Assembly (NCBI GenBank): GCA_021234155.1
Contig: JAJEKV010000013.1
Coordinates: forward strand, 1,503,787 to 1,567,786
Source of the DNA: Isoetes taiwanensis
Taxonomy: Eukaryota; Streptophyta; Lycopodiopsida; Isoetales; Isoetaceae
Direction of reading: 5' to 3'
DNA: 64,000 bases
The translations under genes and the position numbers were made by a program. The notes under the pieces were generated by a model. That model was not told the DNA's origin, ran no database searches, and saw only the letters and a program-made list of their open reading frames with translations. Shown here one piece after another: positions 37,951 through 50,939 of this stretch; the first letter of the stretch is position 1; every line of letters starts with the position of its first letter.

Positions 37951-38440
37951 TGGCCATAACTCCCAAATTGAAGCTCTGTTTTATGCACAAGAACATCCGT
38001 TGGAAAGGTCACTGGAAGGTCCACAATTGACGCTAAGGCCCATTTTCCAAATTCTAGCAGAAATGGGCCAAAACAGTGCCAAATCAGGCAATGTCTTTGC
38101 TGCCACAGTTTTACAGTCGGGTAGAAATATGGCCATAACTCCAAAATGAAAGCTCTATTTTCTGCACAGGAACATCCGGCGGAAAGGTCACTGGAAGATC
38201 CACAATTGATGCTAGGCATCCATTTTCCAAATTCTTAATATAAATGGGCTAAAACAGTGCCAAATTGTCTAATGTCTTTGCTTGCCACAGTTTTACAGTT
38301 GAGTTATGGCCATAACTCCTAAATGAAAGCTCTATTGTCTGTGCAAGAACATGTATTGGAAGATCATTGGTCAGTCCACAAATGTTGCTTGGCATACATT
38401 TTTCAAATGCTTAGCATGAATGAGTCAAACCACCAGGTAT
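37951..38440. repeat. Three diverged tandem repeats, period 177-179 bp
   Basis: TGGCCATAACTCC recurs at 37,951, 38,130 and 38,307. Each is followed by AAGCTCTxTTxT, AAGAACAT-like, TTGGAAxGxTCA and CCACAxxTTGxTGCTxGGC blocks. The unit has nucleosome-like length. Similar 'ATGGCCATAACTxxxAAA' units are known in plant repetitive DNA. Confidence 0.8.
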
Positions 38441-40285
38441 GCACTCTTGAGCTTGGTTTTTTACAGCTGCAACAAATTTTGTTACGGCCAGTTGAATGCT
38501 TCGCTTTCTAGATATCATAACATCATCTTAAAATAACCCGCATTACACCAAGCACATGCTCTTCTCAAGGAACATGGCAAACAAATATGTCCCTGAGAAT
38601 ATGGCTTGTTGGGCCTTCAAGAGCTGTTATAACTAGCTCGGTGTATATTTCATCGTGCCTATGTTGCAAACAGCGGCATCCGCCACTTCTTCATAGTTTT
38701 GAGATTTTATTTGTATGCGATTGGATCATTATCATTTGCTTAGTTATTCTGTTTCTATGGTATTCATCAAATCCAGCCTTTGGTTTCTTTAGTTTATGAT
38801 CTTGCTCGGATTTTAAATGACTCCATGTTCTTTGTTTGTCCAGAACCGGATTTTATGCGTTCGAAGGCAAATTCCGATTTACATCAAGGTGCACTTGGTA
38901 AGAAAGCTTGCTTTTCGATCTAACATGTGTGTAACTTGAAAGTTGTTAAATTGGCCATTTTCGGACTTGCTTTATGCTTTCATAAGCATGCGAGCTATCA
39001 CTAAAGCTATGAAGATTGCGTACCGACACCCACGCCCGATTTCTTCTCTTGATGCTTCCGTGATGGGAAGGGAGTAAGTTGGCCCTACATATTTACATAA
39101 AAGTCTCAAACATAGTTTTGTCAATGGATTATGTCTGAAACTTCCCTATATTTTGCCATATAATGCAGAGTCAGGCATTATATTAAAGGTATGAACATTG
39201 TATGAACATTATCAAGGGAGCTGTTTACATTTGTTTTGCTAGGTCCATTTTAAATGCAACCTAGTGCTTTGTCTTCAACTGAGTCCTTCCATGTTGGATA
39301 AACTAGGGTGAGGCGCAACATCCAAAGGTGTTTTTGTTCTGGAATGGCATAACTAGTTCCCTGTCATTTTTCATTTCAAAAACCCTGCTTTATACTCCAA
39401 TAACATGTTGTGGATGACCTGTGCAGGATTTTCTTTGAGTATTGTTCCATTATAGCAAGACATCAGCAACATGTCAAGACATCCTGTGCATTTTATTTGG
39501 ACTATTGTAGGATTTGCCTGCAATGCGGAGATCTGCCACAATCTATAGGTGAAAGAAAATTAGATTCGCTATTGATAATGTTCTAGATGAGTATGCACAT
39601 TCTATATATAATGTGCAATGTGCGTGTATCATTAGAAATGGGCCCAATCGCTTATTGTTTATCTGACTGTTGTTCCCACTAGAAATGGAGGCAAAGAAAG
39701 TTTGGCACTCATGCTTATTTGATGCGCTTGAGTAGATTCTAAAGTGGGATTTTTTGTATCCTCGTAGATAATCAATTGTATTTCCTTAGCACATATATCT
39801 CATTAATAAAGGGAGGTACATTTTAAATGCTTATGGTGCTTCAGAAATAGCTACTGAATGTGTTCTTCAAACTTATGCTTGCAAGTGCTATGATGCTGAT
39901 CAAAGGTTGTATTTGGAGTTGATGTATCTACAAGAGGTTGCCAGTGAAATTTCAAGCCTAGATGAACTTTTTCTTAACTGGAGTAGATTATGGATTTGTG
40001 GATTTGTAGTGCACATTATGATGTTTGCTATTTGTCTTTTAAATGCCAATTTTTGTATGTCTTTCAAATGGTTTTTCCACTGGAGACAAGGCGTTTACAT
40101 GCCCATTTCATAAATGTACTGGAGATTGACATGAAAGTGGTTGTGCATGTTTCTACTGGTTCTTATTTTATGTTTTTATTTTGTGCCTTATATATTTTAT
40201 AAAAGGCATATCAATTTAGTAAGATGATTTATTGATCATTGTACATTTAATACGATGTTTTTTCTAGTCACGTTGTATCTCTTAA

Positions 40286-40741
<456 letters not shown>

Positions 40742-42009
40742 GAGCAACAATTCATTCAATGAGGTTTTTAACTGTTTACACAATGCTTTGAACCAATTTA
40801 CTAGCTCTAAAGGATGACTTCTGCTAACTTAATTTTGACACTCAACTTTAGACCTTCTTAAGCATGGTAAAAAGATTTGGCTATTAAATCTTGCAAGGCC
40901 ATTAGCCCAAGTATAGTCTAATATTATGCCCACCGTTTACTTGGATCTTTGACCATATTTATAAACGTGTAAACATTTGCAAGATCTTCACATATCTATT
41001 TAATCTCGCTTTAAGTACATTCGTGTTAACTACCCATTACATTTACACACGTCGACAAAGCCAAAGTCTAATAAATAGATAAACTACCACCGTCTTAATG
41101 CAATAATATCCTAAACTCTACACAATCCATTCTATTTAGAGCTAGATTTCACATAAGGAGTTAAGAGGCTGCCATTTAACTACCATTATAATTATTGCCA
41201 ATTCATAGGTTCATTCCTAACAAAGTCTTGATTAAAGGATAGACAAGCTCTTTCATCCTTTAGAACACTAATAGTTGGCATGATAGACCTTCTGTCGCAC
41301 GTCGCATCTTTGGTAGCAATGCAAAATTACTAGTTCGTACTTGGGCTTTAACTTCCTGCCCGATTTTTATTGCCATAGTGTAATCTTGGGATGCTTGATG
41401 TAAAAAAGGAAGGATGCAAGTTAAAGTTTCCTCGACAATAATCTTTGGCTCTAACACTTCAAACTATCTGTGCATTCTATTTTATTCCATTTTGTACATA
41501 CACTTTCTGTATGCTATTTTAGTAGCCTACTTTTTGTAAGGGCATTCAACAAACATCCTTGGCGTGAGAGAAATTGTTCTTAGCGAGATTGACTTGAGAG
41601 GTTGATCCAACTTGGCTATGGTTGTTGACCAAGAATTTGACCATCTACATGTTCAATATATGTTGATTGGTTGGAACTAAGTATCCTTAAAGGTACATAC
41701 CTATGGTTCCCAAGGTCTGTAATGTCCCTTGATACATGGGTTTTAAGTTAAGGGGCTTAAGATTTAGTGTCAGAGTAACTATTGACTACTAGCATTTGTT
41801 TAGGTTTAAGGGTTTAAGATTTTAGAGGTTATTGTCAGGTTTAGTCTTTGGAGTTTATGTTATTTGGGTTTCACATGGTATAATTTCTCATTCAAAAAAA
41901 CAGTAATTGGTTAATAAAGTCTTTGCAACCTGTTGACTTTGCAAAATTCCTCGTAGTACAACCTCTTACAGTACAACCCCTCATAGTACAAAAACTTGTA
42001 TATATATAC

Positions 42010-42667
42010 AATTATATTATGGGTCCTATGGGGGGGCGAAACTACGTAGAGATTCATCCTGGCCGTCAATTTTCTGAGGTGTCGCGACAATGGCCCTTGG
42101 ATTTGATGGGGGGGCATGCATGGGGCATGCATGGGGCATGCACCCCATCCCTGGGCCATCGATCGGGCACGCGAGAAATCGTGGCCCTTGATTTTAAGCT
42201 TAAGGAAGGTGCAAGGAAATTGTTGGTAAAGATTGATCTCGGCCGTTCATCTCTGAGATGGACGGTCCAGACGGTGCCACTTCAATCAACCCCAAGCAAC
42301 CCCCTTTATTTGGGGCTTTCGATGTGGGCCGTTAGATCTAGGGATTCAATTGGGGCATTTTATGTAGACCGTCCATCCTTGAAATTGAAATTAGGGCATT
42401 TTATATTTAATGTTTATTAAATATTGGATGTGCAAGGAAATTGTATTACATTTAATATGGGGTGAGGTGGCACTGGCAGCAATTAAGCATCATTAATTAC
42501 ATTGTTAGGTGGCAAGTTTTCAGTCCCGTTTCCTTCTGTAACATCGTAGCTAGCTATGGCGACCTCTTGCAACTAAAGGGAAGGCCGAAAGCCTTCCGAT
42601 TATCCTTTACAGATCCTCGTTACCTCCCCTTTGTTTTTCTACGATTAGGGTTCTTATAGTTCTTCCC
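42010..42667 (+). repeat. Shared 5' terminal block of elements X and V (copy 2)
   Basis: Pairs with 34,690-35,340. Here the short ATGGCGACC frame is cut by a stop (CTTGCAACTAAAGG). Identity ends at AGTTCTTCCC near 42,667, where CTTTGCAG follows. Confidence 0.9.
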
Positions 42668-43055
42668 CTTTGCAGCTTTGCTCCGGTGAAAGCCATCAGT
42701 AGCGGATCTGTCTGCCTTTATACGCCACATTTTGCAGTAGAAGTTTCCATGACCGTTTGCACATAAGTTTTTGCTATTGTTTGTGCATTTTTCCCTGCAG
42801 GATCGTTGGCATTGCTGGCATAGGTTTCTATGTTGCCTGTGTACTTTGTTGACTGTGTAAATCTGAAAGCTATATGCCGTTTTTGAAGAAACGGCGAGAA
42901 GGCCTGCAGTCTCAGATTCACTTTATCTCCTTCTATTATATTTCGATTCTTACAAATATATTCTCCTTTGCAGAAAAGGAATCGGAAGCTCCTAACTGTG
43001 TTGGAACGGCTATGGTGAGCGGCTATGATGGAGGGCTTTGCCGGATTTTTCTTCT

Positions 43056-43229
43056 ATGGCTTCCAAAATGGAATGCACATTCATTGACCTTCAGGAAGGT
43101 CTTTCATTGACTAGTGACATAAAAGATTTGTTGCATTCTTCAATATTACGTTTGGAAGACGTGTCAGAATTGGGGACTGCCGCTTCTGAAATATCAACAA
43201 TTTTGAGCAACAACTTGGGCTCTGAGATG
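43056..43229 (+). other. Candidate first exon, 58 codons, function unknown
   Basis: ATG at 43,056 (CTTCTATGGCTTCC) opens MASKMECTFIDLQEGLSLTS DIKDLLHSSILRLEDVSELG TAASEISTILSNNLGSEM and ends exactly in phase at ATG|GTATTT. The Leu/Ser/Glu pattern suggests a helical N-terminus. It is the most gene-like frame in element V and lies in its sense. No family is recognised, and I see no convincing second exon. Confidence 0.4.
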
Positions 43230-44744
43230 GTATTTTCTCTTTTCCATACCTTTCATGGCTAAAGTGGTTATATACTGAACTTGCACAGCCGCAGATTGTG
43301 TATGGAAGTCATTTTCAATAAAGTTTTTGTGGCCCGGCAACATGGCATTGTTGGCTTGCATCATCATCTTGCATTGGATTTCATCCACAGGTACGTTGGG
43401 TTTATGGTGTGACAGTAGCATTTGCCATTAGAAAATATCTGTTTATGCTGCAAAGAACATGTTTATACATGCCAATAACAGTTTGCTGCTGCTTTAGGGA
43501 TAACCGTTGCATAGAAGCATTGTTTCTACCTCCATAACCCTGATTTCGAGTGCAAGGAACATGTAGAGGTTAGATTCTAATGGTTTTTCAGTCTAAGTAT
43601 AGCTCTGTAGCCAATAATTTTCAAGCTCGTTTTGCCAACAGATGCTTTCTGTCTCGCCTCTTGCAGCTCGATGATGGACTGCTAGGCTTTCATATCGTTT
43701 CGAAACTTCATAGGTAATGGTTTAAGATTTTTTGCAAGAATCTAATGCCTTGGCTAAATTTCATTCTCCAGACATGGTTGCGGATCTACTACAAAGTGTT
43801 TATCAATAGTATTTTTTGGTTTCTTAGCATGCTCAAAGATTGTGTATAGAAATCAATGGCCTGCAAGTCCAAGTGCTGCTTTGTAGTTTAAATGGCTTAA
43901 TACGTCATGTTTGGCTCGATTGGACCTGTTTTCTCATGCTATTAGAGTGTTAACTTCGTCGATTAGGACTCCAATGTGCTTGCCCTTAATAGCTTGAGCT
44001 TGCCTTAATTTATTTTTAATCTAATGATGATAGCTGTTGCTTTGCTGGTGTGCTCTGGCGTCCAATTCCGTTATGTGTTTTATGGATGGCTATTGTGCAT
44101 GTAGTCTTATTTAGAGACAGGTCAGAAAACCATGGCGTCAAATTCTTTGTGTAGCCAAAATAGGCTCGTCATACACTGATTCCGGATGCCAAAATTGGCA
44201 TTGAGCTTGACTATGGCAGATTTTGTTAAGGCCAAAACTGGCCATGAAACCTTGATCTAGCATTTTTTATTGTTCTGGTTTTCAATTGCCTTAGGTCAGA
44301 AGGAGAAAATAATAAAGGAAAATGTGCAATATGGCATTTTGTACTGGCCGATTTACTCAGGATTGGAGCTTTCTGAATGCTTTGTACATATGCGGCCCAT
44401 CGATCTATCTTGAGCAGTGGATAGGTGCTTGTGAACACCACTTTGAATGCTGCAGGATCAAAATATTATGGAATACACAGCAAGTTCAATCCAAGTCTTC
44501 ATTATTCTCTGGTTCCTTTTCTGTTCCATGTAATCTGAGCTAATTCACAGCCAGTTGTATCTGAGTTCAAAAATCTTTCTGCAAACTACATATCTCACAG
44601 CAATGACCGAACTTTTGCAAAGGTAACAATATGTAAAGCATGCAAACATTTGAGTGTGAACTCTACCGTTTGTTTAGATTTGTTTGAGTTTTTGTTCCCG
44701 TGGTCTAAATTTGTAGTTCTCCTATTTATATGCATTCAATGGCA

Positions 44745-45490
44745 GTTGTTTGGATTCTGCATTTGTGGGCCACTGTTCTGTATTTAAGCTACTAAGCTTC
44801 ATCTTTTGAACAACTCATTTCTAATTGAGATCATAATATTTCTCTTTTTATGTGCACTTACACTATCTGATCACATCCATAAGATTCTCAAGTTCCTTTC
44901 TATATCTGCCCTTTACAATGCCGCCATCTGTGGTCTCGTAGCAAATTCCCATTTGGAGTGCAGCATGGATCTCATTCTGTCTATTTGCAATAAATAAGTG
45001 GTAATCCTCTTAGTACTCTAGCGGTTGTTTGGATTCTGCATTTGTAGGCCACTGTTCTGTATTAGTGTCTTTTTTCACGATGGGATCTCATTCTGTCTAT
45101 TTGCAATAAATAAGTGGTAATCCTCTTAGTACTCTAGCGGTTGTTTGGATTCTGCATTTGTAGGCCACTGTTCTGTATTTAAGCTACCAAGCTTTATCTT
45201 TTGAACAACTCATTTCTGATTGAAACCAAAATATTTCTTTTGTCTTTGGAGCGCAGCATGGATAAAAACTCGCCGATCTCCATAAGCAGTCCATTTATTA
45301 GTGTCTTTTTCACATTGGAATCTTATTCTGTCTATTTGCAATAAATAAGTGGTAATCCTCCTAACACTCTAGCGGTTGTTTGGATTCTGCATTTGTAGGC
45401 CACTGTTCTGTATTTAAGCTACCAAGCTTCATCTTTTGAAGAACTCATTTCTGATTAAGACCAAAATATTTCTTTTGCTTTGTGCGTGCT
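44745..45490. repeat. Nested tandem repeats (4 partial copies)
   Basis: GTTGTTTGGATTCTGCATTT starts at 44,745, 45,024, 45,140 and 45,375. Full units run through GGCCACTGTTCTGTATTTAA, a CTTTTGAA.AACTCATTTCT block and ATTTGCAATAAATAAGTGGT. The 45,024 copy has a central deletion. Confidence 0.85.
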
Positions 45491-46182
45491 TACACTATCT
45501 CTCATGCAACTAATAGAGCAAAAAATATCCTGTTATGAATAGATACAGGGACGAATTGAATACTATGCAGAGCCATGTGCGTAATGCTACTTTCACCCTT
45601 TGATTTTTGCATGGGTTGCTCATTGGTTTTGGATCAAATAACTATTCTATATTAGGATGTGCAATGATGTCCACAATATCGTTAATATGCAACTCAGTCT
45701 GGACTAGCTAGACACAATAAATAGATGGATAGATAGATAGGGTTTTTAACCCTATCAAAATTAATAATTCAAAATGCAGATCAAATTGTCAAATTATTTT
45801 GCACCATGGAAATAGCACCTAAAAAAACTAAGACAAATTTTGACAAATTTGCCTACAAAAAATTGACCATGCATTTGATCGGTATTTGGTCGTGACATTC
45901 TGGGTGGAAGTCTGACTAAATGTTTGACAGAAATGGAAACAATGGATTGACCCTTGACAGAGAATTGACTACGGCTACAACTTTCACTTTAACTTAAACA
46001 TTTATGGTAAAATCTTCGTGCAAAAAAGTCGATGACATTGTCCGGAGCTCTTTATAATGCCTTCATTCCACAACTTAAGCTTATATAAATGATAAAATGT
46101 TGCCATTTCCTTCAGTGAAAGTTAATTCAAGCGATACTTTCATAGTCTCTTGTGTGACTGTGTTAGCGTCTGTGCTAGCCAG

Positions 46183-47705
46183 TCTTATGGTATTTTGCAT
46201 GCTCACAGAATAATGAACCACACATGGAATGTATAGAATATAGCATCTATAGGCTCATGTTTTGAATAGCCTATAGGAAGTATGTGCATCACACTTGCAA
46301 CCTACTCAATTTGTGCATTTGAACAATTTTAAAACCGGAAGATAAGGATCCCTAATAAGTGTACAGCGTGCAAAATAATTGAGAAACTTCGTGACAATAG
46401 TGCCAATAACTTCTTTGACCATGTGCACCCTTGATTGTTGTAGTAAAAAGATCATAGCCCTTAACTTGAGGTTCTGCATCATCAGGAACTTGAAATGTGG
46501 AGGACATATTTTCATTGTATTCTAGGGGGGTATTAAGCGAATCTATATAGCGTGCTTTTTGCAGTGGATCTTTGTATAATGTTAAGGAATACTCGCAGTA
46601 TCTTAGGGAATCCTAGAAAATTTAGAATCTCTTAGAGCGTTGGTAAACATAGAAATCTTATAGGAACTTGGGAAGTCTATACTTCCCAACATACGTACAT
46701 TCGACTTCGTACAGTCCCTCATAGCAAGTCTTATGATATTTTGCACACTCACAAAAAATAATGAACCTCACATGGAATGTATACCATCTATAGGCTCATG
46801 TTACCTATAGGAAGTATGTGCAATACACTTGCAGACTACTCAATTTGTGCATTTTAATTGGAAGCCCAATTTTTAAAACTGGAAGATAAGTGTGTAACGG
46901 GCAAAATAATTGGGGAACTTTGTGATAATACTGCCAATAACTTCATTAACCATGTGCTCCCTTGATTGTTGTAGTAAAGACGCCACAACCCTTAACTTGA
47001 GGTTCTGTATCGTCAAGAACTTGAAATGTGGAGGACATATTTTCATTATTTTCTAGGGGTATTAAGCAAATCTAGGTAGTGTGCTTTTTCTAGTGAATCT
47101 TTGTATAATGTTAAGGAATACTCGCAACAACTTTGGGAATCGTACGAGGGTCCTAGAAAACTTAGAATCTCTTAGAATATTGGGTAATCCTAGTGGAATG
47201 TTGGTAATCTTAGAAATCTTATAGAAACTTGGGAAGTCTCTTAGAATCTCTTAGAACGTTGGTAAACTTAGAAGTTTTATAGGAACTTGGGAGTCTATAC
47301 TTCCCAACGTACGTACATTCGGCTTCGTACAGTCCCTCATAGCAAGTCTTATGATATTTTGCATGCTCACAAAATAATAAACCTCACATGGAATGTATAG
47401 AATCTAGCATCTATAGGCTCATGTTTTGAATAGCCTATCGAAAGTATGTGCAATACACTTGCAGCATACTCAATTTGTGCATTTTAATTGGAAGCCCAAT
47501 TTTTAAAAATGGAAGGTAAGGATCCCTAATAAGTGTGCAACATGCAAAATAATTGGGGAACTTCGTGACAATACTGCCAATAACTTCTTTGACCATGTGC
47601 TCCCTTGATTGTTGTAGTAAAAAGGTCACAACGCTTAACTTGAGGTTCTACATCGTCAAAAACATGAAATGTGGAGGACATATTTTCATTATTTTCTGCG
47701 GGGTA
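46183..47705. repeat. Threefold tandem array, unit about 544-616 bp, with a conserved minus-strand frame
   Basis: AGTCTTATGxTATTTTGCA starts units at about 46,183, 46,727 and 47,343. On the minus strand the first and third units keep a frame reading FLLQQSRxHMVKEVIGxIVT and KFxNYFAxCTLIRDPYLP; the middle unit is partly deleted there. It may be a relic of an element protein, but no family is recognised. Between units lie GAATCTxxTAGAAT-type degenerate repeats that also occur at 34,330-34,580 and 48,640-49,210. Confidence 0.75.
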
Positions 47706-48470
<765 letters not shown>

Positions 48471-48504
48471 CAACAACTTTTAAGGAAAGGCTTTTAAAAT
48501 TTTT

Positions 48505-48577
48505 TATGTTATTAGAGGGATTCGAACCCTGGTCATTAACCCCCCAACCCCCCATTCTAACCACTAGACCAAGCATT
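48505..48577 (-). repeat. tRNA-derived sequence (SINE head or tRNA pseudogene)
   Basis: The minus strand has an A-box TGGTCTAGTGG (48,571-48,561) and a perfect B-box GGTTCGAATCC (48,528-48,518) at tRNA-like spacing. Between them is a G-rich stretch that cannot form a normal anticodon arm. An A/T-rich tail follows the B-box. No matching acceptor stem is seen. Confidence 0.55.
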
Positions 48578-48639
48578 AATTCTATGAATAATTTATGTTT
48601 CAAATATACTTAAGGGTAATATCCTAATTAAGATAAAAT

Positions 48640-49240
48640 AGAATATAACATTCTAGTAAGGAAATAGGGAAATACTTCCAGAAAGTTCTAGGATGTTTTG
48701 AAAGTTTCAGAATGTTCCCGGAAGTTCTAGAATGTTCTAGAAATTTCTAGAATGTAAGGGAATCCAGGAGAATTAAAGGGAATCTAAGGAAATCTCATAA
48801 ATTGTAAGAGAATCTAGGAAGATATTTACAAGTCTAAGGGAATCTCTTAAAATCTAGTTGAATCTAAGAAAATCTTGATGAAGTCTTAGAGTTTTTTTAA
48901 GATTTTGCAGAGAGCCACAATAGAATGTTCTAAAATGTTTCATAATAAAGGTGTACAGTATAAATCTTGAAAAAAAAAAATGGTCTAGATGCTCAAGGTA
49001 AGCGCCTCAGTCTAAAAATAGAAAGTGTTTTAGAAATGTTGCACAGATCCAAAATAGTTTATTTTGGAAGGTTCTAAATGCTCATGGGTAAGCACCTCCT
49101 AAGAGAATCTAGGGGAATATTCATGAATGCTAAATATAGTACATAGAATGTTGAAGAATATAGAGGAATCACAAGAGAATCTCAGTAGAATCGTTGGTTA
49201 CCTAAAGCACGACAATGCGCCGTAGGACGTGTTAAATCTC
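48640..49240. repeat. Degenerate GAATCT/TTCTAGAATGTT-type repeats
   Basis: Many short units (GAATCTAxGGxAATCT, GTTCTAGAATGTTC) recur irregularly. This is the same sequence style as 34,330-34,580 and 46,550-47,290. No gene is seen. Confidence 0.6.
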
Positions 49241-49241
49241 T

Positions 49242-49243
<2 letters not shown>

Positions 49244-49313
<70 letters not shown>
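49244..49313. repeat. (TA)n microsatellite, about 70 bp
   Basis: Uninterrupted TA repeats. From 49,314 to 50,428 I see no supportable gene. Confidence 0.98.
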
Positions 49314-49315
<2 letters not shown>

Positions 49316-50428
49316 TTGGCCTAACCAAGCCTCTACTTGACTAGACATTCAAATAGCCTTAACCTAACTAAATAAGACTACTGAATTTATTGGACCCTAA
49401 AGAGGGAGCCCTTAGAGATCATGTAACCATATAATAGTTTAACCTTAGACCAAAAGTCTAAAGATAAGGACCAGCTCAACTCATTTAATAATACAATTAT
49501 TTAACCTTGACCATACTACTTTGATACATGTTAACCTTTTCAAATAAATGTAGCAAAAGGAAATCATCCACAACAAGTAATATGCTGTACCATAAAATTG
49601 CTAAATAACTTATAAAATAACTTGTACAACAATTTGGAATAGACTGTTGAAGAGAACTGTAGATGTGTCAAATCCCAGCATGATCTAAAAAGAAGGGCAA
49701 TACCCAAAGTCTTAAAATTAACCGAGAAAACACCATGCAAATTTAAAACCTTTGGATCTAACCAAAAAGTAGGCAAGTATGGAAACAGAATAAGAAAATG
49801 CAGCCAAAGGCTGAGATCCATAATTATATTACCATAAATTACTTCAAGGTGCTCCAAACATGTTTTACCAAGCAGTAAAAAACAGCCATAAATAATATTC
49901 AAAATATCAATACACAAAAGGATTAAGAGTTTACCATACGATTACTCCATTGAATAATTAAACTTGAAGGGATCAAAATCTTACCATAAACGTTGTATAC
50001 AATATAAATCTGATGAGTACATAAAACATTCTTCAATCATTCATGCTTCCATGCAAAAACGAGAGCCGGATCTGCGTGAGAAGAGAGCTCGGTTACTGCA
50101 AGCAAATAGAACTAATTAGCCTTAAGAGGGTAAAAATCCTACCGCTAACGGGTAAGCAATGAACTCTCTTGGCATTTTGCCCTTTACCCACGATTTAACA
50201 TAAATATACTCTAACCAGATGTTATCAACCTATGGATTATAACATTACATCTTAATTTCGAATAAGCAATTCATGCAGAACTGTAGTAATCTACTAGCAT
50301 GCTAGCATGTTATGTCTACAATTATTGTGACATGCAATACTAATGCCACTAAGAATCATTTTATCATAACAGTGAGTATTACATAAAATGGTTAGGAAAC
50401 CAGTATTAAACAATTCAATTGTAGGAAC

Positions 50429-50660
50429 CTGATTTGGTTGCACTCCATCATCCGAATCTTCCTCAATATCATCAATTTCAGAGTCAGCAACAATCTCCAC
50501 ATTGCCGCTTGGTGTATTACCAGATCTAGAGATATTCCCACATGCATTCAGACTAGGGAGGAATTTTATAATTCCAGAATCACCCTTGTCCCTATTTGGA
50601 TCTAATCCATGGGCTCTGCACATCTCTAACAGTTGAGCAACAATCTCCACATTGCTCCGT
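50429..50660 (-). other. Candidate exon with acidic segment, function unknown
   Basis: The minus-strand frame reads EIVAQLLEMCRAHGLDPNRD, then a Ser/Gly/Asn-rich part and the acidic EIDDIEEDSDDGVQPNQ, ending at a donor-like CAG|GTTCCT (50,428). A stop lies upstream in frame, so it would need an acceptor near 50,660. The 20-bp string AGCAACAATCTCCACATTGC occurs at both ends (about 50,487 and 50,638). The family is not recognised. Confidence 0.3.
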
Positions 50661-50697
50661 GTTCAGGATGCCTAGTTTTAGGATAAGACTATGGCCA

Positions 50698-50698
50698 A

Positions 50699-50755
<57 letters not shown>
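50698..50755. repeat. (TA)n microsatellite, possible Helitron insertion point
   Basis: The TA repeats end in A|TCTGACTATATATAAG at 50,755/50,756. A 5'-TC start after an A is what a Helitron 5' end would show, but it is also a weak signal. Confidence 0.9.
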
Positions 50756-50758
<3 letters not shown>

Positions 50759-50939
50759 GACTATATATAAGATTATGTGAGTCAGAAAATTTTTTGGAAT
50801 TATCATCATTTTCCGGCTATGGTTTTGGGAATGCGCGTGTAGCTGAAAGCGAGAGGCTATCCGGAGCTACTGACGACGGCTAGGGCTAGTTTGGGCTTGG
50901 CTGTTGTTTTAAAAGCGTGGTGAATTGGTTCTCGGAGGG

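Larger units (their letters stand above)
41999..47705 (+). mobile_element. Element V of the TA-junction family (about 5.7 kb; 3' limit uncertain)
   Basis: The 5' end is at 42,000-42,015, abutting the 3' end of X. The first 660 bp are shared with X. Cargo is a candidate exon at 43,056-43,229, tandem repeats at 44,745-45,490, and a threefold tandem array at 46,183-47,705. That array is interrupted at a TA by the next TA-rich junction. Parts of the array (GTACGTACATTC..TTCGTAC) resemble the 3' region of W near 34,595. Confidence 0.5.

Noticed and set aside
44745-45490. Centromere-type satellite
   Set aside because: Only four unequal partial copies with nested deletions; a local duplication is sufficient explanation.
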